The notes below the pieces were generated by a model, which was not told where the DNA came from, did not search any database, and saw only the letters and a list, made by a program, of their open reading frames with translations. Position numbers and translations under genes: made by a program. Positions 33,064-42,327 of a stretch of 64,000 nucleotides of DNA are shown here, in pieces. Position 1 is the first letter of the stretch. Each line of letters opens with the position of its first letter. Origin of the DNA: Mansonella perstans (Eukaryota > Nematoda > Chromadorea > Rhabditida > Onchocercidae); the NCBI GenBank assembly GCA_037074765.1, contig JBAMDO010000143.1, positions 1 through 64,000 of the forward strand, in the 5' to 3' direction.

Positions 33064-33210
33064 ATGTCGAAATCGCTACTAGTCCAGATGTGGCAACATT
33101 TGTTATTATTTCTTATTTTCATCATTCATTGTATGCGACCAATGCCACCAGGGAATAATGGTAAGCTCTTGAGAAAATTCACAAAAACCATTATGAAAAA
33201 AAAAATATGA
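33064..33210 (+). CDS. Hypervariable secreted peptide, copy 11 (48 aa)
   Basis: W-Q-H leader and TTTCAG acceptor, as in copy 6. The eight-residue body is RPMPPGNN against RPIRP in copy 6, although promoter, leader and flanks are almost identical. The tail is GKLLRKFTKTIMKKKI. Unlike copy 6, the exon-2 acceptor (CTGTTTTAG) is intact. Confidence 0.72.
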   Translation: MSKSLLVQMWQHLLLFLIFIIHCMRPMPPGNNGKLLRKFTKTIMKKKI

Positions 33211-34080
33211 GAAAATACCTAACCTATTTTTTTAAATTATGAAGACGATACCTAATCTATTATTCTTCCGATAAATTTAAATAGTCATGATAACAAGCCT
33301 GCTCAAGGTTGCTCACTATCACGTAGTATCACACAGATAAGCCTGGCATCTGTTTTAGCTGCGTTGATTATAATCACTACTTATGGCCTAGAATTTATGC
33401 AACAGTGCATAATATTTTTAAGAATTTTAATAGTTTTCCGTAAGCATTGTCACACAATCTGTTGTTCGAATCAAATTTAATGAAAAAAGTTTTATTTTGT
33501 ATTGTCTAATTCGTAAAAGAATAATTATATTGAGTTATATTTTTAAATATTGTGCTATAGGAATGCGATAGGAGCATAACAAAATTATGAACGACAACGC
33601 TGATTTGATTTTGACTTTTAGGTGGTTAATATCATCTCCTCATCGTTCAACACTCCACTGCATATGCATTAGGACAACTGCCTCCATCAACTTCGCTGTG
33701 CATTTTCAGTCATTATGCCTTAATTCCAATGGATATTTTCATCAATATATATCATCTTAGATCATTTTTAATTACATTAGATTGGATTATGTTTAATTGT
33801 ATTGCTCTTCGATCAGTTTAGTTGTTTTCGATTAGTATGATATCAGCAGACGTGTACGTAAGCGTTACTGTATTTAGATATCAGGATAAAAATGGTAAAA
33901 ATACGTCGATTTCTAACACACAAGTTATCAAATCCACAGATATACGCATTTGATGATTAGTGCGAATGTTCCATAGAGGTGAAACTTTAACTGCACACAA
34001 TTTCGGCATTATCTTTAAGAGCAAAAGGCATAAAATCATTGTTCAACATATGTACAGTCATTTCATTGCCCGAAAATGCG
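33211..34080 (+). repeat. Conserved 3' block after copy 11
   Basis: The standard unit block with a short deletion near 33298 (AAGCCTGCTCAAGG). No independent gene is seen. Confidence 0.6.
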
Positions 34081-34846
34081 GTCCTCCACAAGGTTTATTT
34101 GTTTGTCTGTTTGCTTCTTTGTTTGCCTTGAGGAAAGAGAATTTGATAGAAATCTTCTTCCTCTTATAAAAGATTGCTGATAATTTGTTGTAAGATAAAT
34201 TGATTGGCAGTAGGACCTAATTTTATGACCTAAGACCTAATTTTTAAAACCTAAGCAGTATATAAAGCGCGATTTGTTTTGATACGAACCATTAATAGTT
34301 CCGTCATTCTTTTTTAATTATTGAAAAAAATAATTGGAGTGTTTTGGTGAATTCAGAGATTTTATAGTAGCTAAGTGTAGCGGCAGGTATTAGGAGTAAC
34401 TTTCTGAAGCAAGCTTATTACTTCAATTCTGTTGGTTCTGTCATCAAAGAGGAATTCATATATTATGCGAAAAATGATTGTTTATTTGTTTGTCTCTTTG
34501 CTTGTTTGTTTGTCTGTTCGTTCGTATGTTAGTTAGTTTGTCTGTTTGTTTGTTTTCAATGATCTTGATCAAATGAAATTTGAGATAATTTCATGGTTAT
34601 AATTCTTTTTTTTTCACAAAATCTCAGTAAATTTTCAATGTATTTTAATCCCAGAAATTTCGATAATGAAAATATCAATTGCGAATCAAATGGCTTTCAT
34701 AAAACTAAAACAAAAAAGAAAAAAAACGCTAAAATATCACATCTTAAATGAATTCAGATATATATAAGAATTTAGAGATAAATGAATTTATAAACAAGTT
34801 CAAATTTGAGTCTTAACTACATCTGACTATAAATCGTAAATTAAAA
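34081..34846 (+). repeat. Truncated third copy of the TTTG/AT-rich block, with orphan promoter
   Basis: TTTG tracts at about 34095-34125 and 34480-34555 flank an orphan promoter with TATATAAAG at 34259-34267. Bases 34556-34846 are a truncated version of 14346-14610. Confidence 0.6.
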
Positions 34847-34854
34847 TAATAAAG
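34847..34854 (+). promoter_or_regulatory. Degenerate TATA of copy 12
   Basis: TAATAAAG followed by CGCGATTT. The segment upstream of this point has been replaced by the truncated AT-rich block, so the box is altered. It lies 275 bp before the ATG at 35122. Confidence 0.4.
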
Positions 34855-35121
34855 CGCGATTTTTTGGCATGAACCATTAATAGTTCTGTCATTTTTTTAA
34901 ACATTGAAAAAAATAATTGGAGTAATTTGGTGAATTCAGAGATTTTATAGTAGCAGTAGATGCTATGTGTAGCGGTAGGTACTAGGAGTAACTTTCTGAA
35001 GCAAGCTTATTACTCCAATTCTGTTGGTTCTGTCATCAAAGAGGGATTCATAAATGACACCAATTTAAAAATGGATTCAAAAATGCTAACATTCGATAGA
35101 AACCACAGCTCATTTCAGAAT

Positions 35122-35307
35122 ATGTCGAAATCGCTATTAGTCCAGATGTGGCAACATTTATTATTATTTCTTATTTTCATCATTCATTGTATGAATAACG
35201 ATGCAAGACCACGACCTCCAGGGCCTAGTAAGCTCTTGAAAAAATTCACAAAACCCATTATGAAAAAAAAATATGAGAAAATCGTAACCTATTTTTTTAA
35301 ATTATGA
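35122..35307 (+). CDS. Hypervariable secreted peptide, copy 12 (61 aa)
   Basis: W-Q-H leader and TTTCAG acceptor. The body is NNDARPRPPGP. The tail starts Ser instead of Gly (SKLLKKFTKPIMKKK), and a Pro inside the helix would weaken it. A short A-run gives YEKIVTYFFKL before the stop. The donor reads AGTAAGC. The frame is open for 54 codons upstream, but that part lies before the acceptor. In the 3' block the exon-2 frame stops earlier than in other copies. Confidence 0.7.
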   Translation: MSKSLLVQMWQHLLLFLIFIIHCMNNDARPRPPGPSKLLKKFTKPIMKKKYEKIVTYFFKL

Positions 35308-36130
35308 AGACGATACCTAACCTATTATTGCTTTTGATAAATTTAAATAGTCATGATAACAAGCCGAATCACAAGGATGCTCACTATCACGTAGTATCAT
35401 ACAAATAAGCCTTGGCATCTAATTTAGCTGCGTTGATTATAATCATTACTTATGGCCTAGAATTGATGCCACAATGCGTTCTATTTTTAAGAATTTTAAT
35501 AGTTTTCCATTAGCATTGCCATCAAATCTGCTGTTCGCATTAAATTTAATGAAAAAAGTTTTATTTTATATTGTCTAATTTGTCAGAGGATAATTCTATT
35601 GGATCATATTTGTAAATATTGTGGTATAGGAGCATAACAAAATTATGGACGATAACGCTGATTTGATTTTGGCTATTAGGCGGTTGTTTATATCATCTCA
35701 TCATCGTTCAACGCTCCACTGTCATATGCGTCAGGACAACTGTCTCCATCAACATCGTTGTTCATTCCCAGTCAGTAAGCCTTTATTTTCTTGAATATTT
35801 TCATCAGTATGAAAATGTATTTAGATAAGAGAATAAAAATGGTAAAAATACGTCGGTTTCTAACACACAAATTATCAAATCCACAGATATACGCATTTGA
35901 TGATTAATGCGAATGTTCCATAGATGTGACACTTTAACTGCACAAAATTTTAGCATTATCTTTAAGAGCAAAAGGCATAAAATCATCGTTCAACAGATGT
36001 GCAGTCATTATATCGCCCGAAAATTCGGTCCCCCATAAGGTAGAAATTTATATGGCAAGAAATTAATCAGGCAGTGGAAAAAATGTATTTAATAACACAT
36101 CATTAAGTATGAAACGTAAAACTTACGATT
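35308..36130 (+). repeat. Conserved 3' block after copy 12
   Basis: A more diverged unit block (CTAATTTAG acceptor at about 35419). A large deletion between about 35780 and 35820 removes the GATTGGATTATG segment. Confidence 0.55.
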
Positions 36131-37270
36131 CAGCTTTAGAGAAAATACGGAACCACATTAAACTGGACTGATTTGGAACTATTAATTTGTGATTCACAAT
36201 GGGGAAAAATTCCCGATTTCATTATTCCAGATAACGGCAGAGTGACGCTAGGAATTTTGGAAACTTTAAGTGAAATGCGCCATAGATCGGCCTCGCATAC
36301 GAATGATCGAAGTATCAGTAAGCAATGATTAGAAAAACGAAAAATCATTGGATGATAATTGCTAACTCAGAGAAGTAGTTGAATTTTGGCATTACACAAC
36401 CGGATGATTGTCTTAGGTTATATATTTCTAATGGATCTGTGGCATTTTGTTTTCAGCTATTAGGAAAAAAAATTCTGAGTGAAAGAATGATTAAAAAAAT
36501 GGTTCAAATCAAAACAAATGCGCTTTATAAATTTCAATGACAGAAGCAGTGAATATAATTTGTCTCGTATTATAGATGCGTTAATCAATTCCGATTTTCA
36601 GCAATCTGTTTTTCTGTTTTTGTTTATCCAATGATAATAGGATGAATAAGATGAATAAATGGAAAAGAACTAGAAAATTTCTTATCTTCCCTTAATGTGT
36701 TCATTTAGAATTCGAATTTCAAGCTTTTTTCTTCATTGTGGAAGTTTTGTAGGCAAGCAGAAATATTAGTATATTTGGTCAATGTGCTTTATATTGCATA
36801 ATTTGTATTTGCTAATTATATTTTAAATAATTAGCAACTGAATTCAATTTAAATTCAACTATGATTCATCAACCCGTAAAAAGGTTTTCCCCAAATTTAT
36901 CACACGATTCGGAATCTGAAAAAATTTCATCCTTGAAAAGCAAAAGAGGAATCAAAAGTTTAAAAATTGCGTTATAATTTTTTTCAGAAAGAAAATGATT
37001 CAGAAAATTAGTAATTCAAAACATTCAATTAGTAATCTCATGTCCGAAGTAAAACAACAAATACAAAAAAAAAGTAAAGTTGTAAAGAAATTGATAACGT
37101 AATCTGCGCGAAGTGAATAAAATTGATGTTAGCGAAGATTGGATAGCGATGTTGCGCAGAATATATCTTTTCATGAGCTGCATGGGCAAGATTACTTCTA
37201 CTGCGCACCTGAAATATAAAGCAAATATCGGCCGGGAAAGAATATGTTAACATTTGAGAGAAACAAATTT
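36131..37270. other. Mixed old repeats, no gene
   Basis: Bases 36150-36240 resemble the CTGATTTGGAACTATTAA block seen inverted elsewhere. Bases 36680-36850 repeat 5340-5515. The stretch 36880-37270 looks single-copy within the window, and its - strand open frame at 37038-37292 has no recognisable feature. Confidence 0.4.
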
Positions 37271-37470
37271 TTGATTTGGAAAAAAAAATCACCGGGAATT
37301 CGCAGTTCTATCATTCATTATAGCCTTTGTGGCTTTGGGGCACTATTCCAAAGAATGGAGCTCCATCGTGCTGCGATTTCTTTATCGGAGCAATATGGAG
37401 CATATTGATGAAATGGTTTCGCTTCATTGCTGGCAAAAGGCTGAAATAATATATTGTATTTAAAGTGTTC
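37271..37470. repeat. 200-bp block also at 735-860 and 23815-23990
   Basis: The block from TCACCGGGAATTCGCAG to TGAAATAATATATTG occurs three times at high identity. On the - strand one frame reads through it (37318-37500), but it is broken in the other copies. Confidence 0.6.
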
Positions 37471-37524
37471 AGACAATATTAATCTAAGAAATTCCTTCAA
37501 AAAACTGACATTCTTAATATTTGT

Positions 37525-37972
37525 TCAAGCTATCAACATAAAAAAATGTTGTGGGTGTGGCGAGATTCTAAAAAATTCTGGATCATCACAAGCAACAAGG
37601 AGAGAGTTGTGTTGTGAAATGTTAAGAAAGAAAAATGAAATTTGATGTAAAAAAGAGTTTTCTCGTTTCAAACTGTTTTGATTACTAATTAGCAGTGTGA
37701 GTATTGACATTCCATGCATGTGACATTTGCTGAATTTACCCGCAGGGAGGTGACAATTTTTAGGCAGTGTGACATAAGTTCTAGTTTATGTACAATGGTT
37801 ATAATCGATACAACTGAATTTTTTGCTAAGGCTTATCTGTATAGCATTACAGAGAGCAGCCTTGTGATTCCGCTTGCTATCACTACTATTTAAATTTATC
37901 AATAGCAGTAATAGGTCAGTTATCGTCTTTATAACTTTTTTTTTTCTGAATTTTACCATTCTGTGAATTTTT
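37525..37972 (-). repeat. 3' block of reverse copy m5
   Basis: Same arrangement as 8046-8444: a diverged unit read on the - strand, with the LTLLISNQNSL frame partly open (37525-37719). Confidence 0.5.
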
Positions 37973-38089
37973 TTACCTGGCATAGGAGATAAGGAGGTGC
38001 AGGAGGCAAACCTGGTGGAGCTCTTTGAGAACAATAAATGATAAAAATAAGGAATAAAACAAATTTTGGACTAGTAGCGACTTTGACAT
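37973..38089 (-). pseudogene. Diverged reverse-strand peptide copy m5
   Basis: A 38-codon frame like m2 and m3 but with a 9-bp in-frame deletion in the hydrophobic part (NLFYSLFL). It lies head-to-head with copy 13. Confidence 0.5.
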
Positions 38090-38530
38090 ACTCTTAAATA
38101 AGCTGTGGTTTCTGTCGAACGTTAGCATTTATGAAACCATTGTCAAATTTGCGTCATTTATGAATTCCTCTTTGACGATAGAATCATCTGAATTGGAGAG
38201 ATAAAAAAAGTTGCTCCAGAAAGTTACTCCTAATGCTTACTACTACTTCTAGTATTTAATGCTACTGTAACATCTCTAAAATCGCCGAAACATTCTAAGT
38301 ATTTCTTCAATAACAAAATGAAGGAATGAAGAAACTATTAATGGTTCATAACAAAATAAATTGCCCTAATTTTTAATACCTAAGCATCACTTCTCTCCAC
38401 TTATCCATCTTAACTTATTCTTTTATCATTGAATAAACAAAATCGAAAAAAAACAGGTTGCTGAAAGATCGAATTGTTTAACGCATTTACAATGCGAGAA
38501 AAATTATATTCACTACTTCCGTTATCGAAG

Positions 38531-38539
38531 TATATAAAG
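38531..38539 (+). promoter_or_regulatory. TATA box of copy 13
   Basis: TATATAAAG followed by CGCGATTTG, 278 bp before the ATG at 38809. The inverted leader of m5 lies on the other side of the dyad (38090-38360). Confidence 0.6.
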
Positions 38540-38808
38540 CGCGATTTGTTTTGATATGAACCATTAATAGTTTTTCATTCTTTTTTGATTACTGAAAAAG
38601 TAATTGGAGTGTTTTGGTGATTCCAGAGATTTTATAGTAGCAATAGATACTAAGTGTAGCGGTAGGTATTAGGAGCAACTTTCTGAAACAAGTTTATTTC
38701 TCCAATTCTGTTGGTTCTGTCATCAAAGTGGAATTAATAAATGGCACCGATTTAAAAATGGATTCATAAATGCTAACATTCGATAGAAACCACAGCTCAT
38801 TTTAGAAT

Positions 38809-39060
38809 ATGTGGAAGTCGCTGTTAGTCCACATGTGGCGATATTTGTTATTATTTCTTATTTTCATCATTCATTGTATGGATAATGCAGGAGCACCACA
38901 ACAACAAATGCCAAGAGCACCACCACAACCAGGAAGGCGACCGAATGGTGGTAATGACAATGCACCCCCTCTGCCTGGTAAGCTCTTGAGAAAATTCACA
39001 AAAACCATTATGAAAAAAAAAAGTATGAGAAAATACCTAACCTATCTTTTTAAATTATGA
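38809..39060 (+). CDS. Hypervariable secreted peptide, copy 13 (83 aa)
   Basis: The leader starts MWKSLLVHMW (Ser2 to Trp, Gln8 to His), subtype W-R-Y, with a TTTTAG acceptor. The 32-residue body begins DNAGAPQQQMPRAPPQPG and turns Asn/Gly-rich before PPLP. The tail is GKLLRKFTKTIMKKK, followed by SMRKYLTYLFKL after an A-run shift. This is the last copy of the array on the right. Confidence 0.75.
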   Translation: MWKSLLVHMWRYLLLFLIFIIHCMDNAGAPQQQMPRAPPQPGRRPNGGNDNAPPLPGKLLRKFTKTIMKKKSMRKYLTYLFKL

Positions 39061-39948
39061 AGACGATACCTAATCTATTATTGCTTTTGATAAATTTAAA
39101 TAGTCATGATAACAAGCCGAATCACAAGGTTGCTCACTATCACGTAGTAACACACAGATAAGCCTTGGCATCTGATTTAGCTGCGTTGATTATAATCATT
39201 GCTTATGGCCTAGAATTGATGCCACAATGCGTAATATTTTTAAGAATTTTAATAGTAAGCATTGTCATACAATCTGCTGTTCGCATTAAATTTAATGAAA
39301 AAAGTTTTATTATATATTGTCTAATTCGTAAGAGGACAATTATATTGAGTTATATTTATAAATATTGTGCTATAGGAATGCGATAGGAGCATAACAAAAT
39401 TATGAACGATAACGCTGATTTGATTTTGACTTTTACGCGCTGGTTAATATCATCTCCTCATCGTTCAACACTCCACTGTATATGCGTCAGGACAACTGTC
39501 TCCATTAACATTGCTGTGCATTTTCAGTCATTATGCCTTAGTTCCAATGGACATTTTCATCAATATATATCATCTTAGATCATTTTTAATTACATTAGAT
39601 TGGATTATGTTTAATTGTATTGCTCTTCGATCATGTTTACTTGTTTTCGATTAGTATGATATCAACAGACGTGTACGTAAGCATTACTGTATTTAGATAT
39701 CAGGATAAAAATGATAAAAATTCGGTTTCTAACAACGCAAATTACAAATGAACTCTCTCTGAATTTAACTATTAGAAATTGACCATTGATATATTTGATG
39801 ATTAATGCGAATGTTCCATAGATGCGACACTTTAACTACACACTATTTCAGCATTATCTTTAAGTGCAAAAGGCATAAAATCATTGTTCAACATATGTAC
39901 AGTCATTTCATCGCTTGAAAATACGGTCCTCCACAAGGTAGAAATTTA
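39061..39948 (+). repeat. Conserved 3' block after copy 13; right end of the array
   Basis: The candidate exon-2 frame stays open to 39386 because a 7-bp deletion removes the usual stop. Array homology ends at about 39948, after the CCTCCACAAGGTAGAAATTTATA segment. Confidence 0.6.
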
Positions 39949-42327
39949 TACACTTGATAACACTGCCACACCTGATAATTGCACTTCGAATTTTTATTTA
40001 AAAAACTTAAAAGGTATCACTGATTGTGAAGTATTGTGATTCTGTATTTAGCAAAATATGGAAAAAATGTCTATTAATAACAGGTATTTATTTAAGATAT
40101 GGTAATTGAAATTGGTTAATACAATAATAAAATCAAACAAACGAGATCTTACCTATTTCATGGTATATGAAATATATAAAAAAACTATGCTGTATGAAAT
40201 ATTAATCAAAATATGCCCAATCATAGTAAACAGAAACAATTATATCCCTTTGCGCTTTCTGTGACCCACAGATTTTTGTTTGCATTTTTTTTTTACTTTT
40301 CTGAACGGTTTATCTTCTCTTCATCGGTTTTATTAAATTGAACTGTTAATTGATACCGAAGTGGAAGTGGCAAACTAATCATACCTAACTTATGCTAATC
40401 ATCGGAAGATGGTTAAGACTACTTAATAAATAACAGACCGAATTCTTTGTCTACTAAATAAAGTTACCTCTATAGCACCATTCAATTCAAATGAGTTGTC
40501 TGAAAAATGACCTAAATCAAATTTAGTTTTTTATATTCCCGCGTATCGTTTTTTACCAGTGCCAACCAACTGTACTTTGATTCCGAGCAAGAATGACCCT
40601 CAGAAATTCAGTACCTTCAGTTAGCGCGAATGCCTGATTTTCATTCATGAAGTTTTTGAGAATTACTGAATAAACTAGCGCAACACATCACATGTAGATT
40701 TGTATAGCAGCAATTTAAAACTTTTGAACATCTCTCAGTGCTCACTTGGCAATTCTGTCGATTTTGCGCGAATTATTTTATATTCCCTAGGAAACATAAA
40801 ATCAAAATAATCCTAATTTGCAAAAAAAAAACCTTTTTCAATACCTTTGTAAATTTATTAAACATAGGCGGAAATCCAGGTCTCCTAGATTATGACTAAC
40901 AAGATCATAATGAAACTTGGAAAATAACAGCATCATCGCTTCCCATAATTTGACCAAGGAAAATGTTTGCATGGGAATGTTGCAGTCATTGTTCCGACAA
41001 AAAACTGATTCTAGAAATACTAGCAAATAATATTATGTAATACTTTTATGTCCAAAACTCTTGTCAAAACAGTCGAAAATAAATAAATAAAACGACGTAA
41101 TAACAATAATACAAATCATTTCGAAAAACAGCTCAATCAACATGAACAAAACATGAATATAAGAAAATGTATTAATAAAGAATAATAGTAGCAGCATTCC
41201 ACAGTAGCAAGGATCATCAGAATAACCCACAGGAATTTCATTCAACAGAGTATGACGTGATAGAAAAAAATTATGCTATCTTTATTCAGAAATACTCGAA
41301 CAAAAATCGGAAAATTTGTCCTAATAATCCAAAGTAAACTGGAGAAGAATTTGAAGTTCTTTATAATTAAAATGCTTAGGATGGAATCTGAAACTGCTAG
41401 TCAGATAACATATGATACATCAGTAATAAAATCGAAGACAAAGGGAAATGCCATTGTCCACTTAACAAATTTTTTAAAAACAATATTTTCTTGAAGTGTA
41501 CGAAAACATGAAAGTGGGTGCATCTTGGTGGCAAAAAGGCATGCTTCAAGCACAAGAAATAAACAACGAAAAACAATAAGTTGTGCCAATTTAAAGAAAA
41601 ATAATTGATAACCAAGAACAACAGAAATAATAAGCATTAACGAGTATATGAAACAGAATATGAAATCATTGAATAGTGGTACTCATATACACATATAAAA
41701 TTCCACATTACCATTACCTCGAGAAGTAGAAGACATAAAACACCGCATAATGTGCCGAATTTACATTGTTCGGCTGATCAAAGACATAAAATGGATCATA
41801 TTGTGCCGAACCAGTAAAGATGCAACAAATTACTTTCGGAAATATTCTTAAAAACATTTCCAATAATTCCTGACAAACTGCTATGACAGAAGTTGCGGGT
41901 AAACCTGAAGAAGAAACAAAGGAAAGGGAAGGGGTTATTTCTCTTCCACATTCTTTCTCAAATTTTCATAATTTCGCCCAACAGATTCTGCAAAAATTTA
42001 AGCTTAGTCAAAATACGGAATCTAAACGCTATAAACTTTGAGAAAGTTTTTGTTACGGACAAGTTTCGGCAGTAAAAATTGGGAGAATCCCCCATCGGCT
42101 CTAACTCTAATTAAAAAGTCAGGTAATATAGTTCAACATAAGCAACGCCTAACATGAAATTCAAAAAGCAATAAAAAGCAGTACCCGTTAAAACAACAAT
42201 GAATACTTTCTTGAGCTCATTTTCCTGCTGCTTCTGGAAATGATAGCATAACGTCACACTGCCTCAGCAAGCCATCATACGGTAGAATTAAGGAAAGAAA
42301 AATTTATGGAGAGTCTGTGGAGTAAGT
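39949..42327. other. Single-copy intergenic DNA downstream of the ARID1 gene
   Basis: No array repeats and no supported gene. Short open frames on both strands (for example 41397-41637 on -) overlap each other and lack recognisable features. The part next to 42327 must contain the 3' UTR of the ARID1 gene. No single AATAAA was chosen as its signal. Confidence 0.5.

Noticed and set aside
34960..35121. Long N-terminal extension of copy 12 (and shorter ones before 11233, 26028 and 33064)
   Set aside because: The extension lies upstream of a TTTCAG acceptor three bases before the conserved ATG. In half of the copies the same position carries an in-frame TAG, so it is outron rather than coding sequence.
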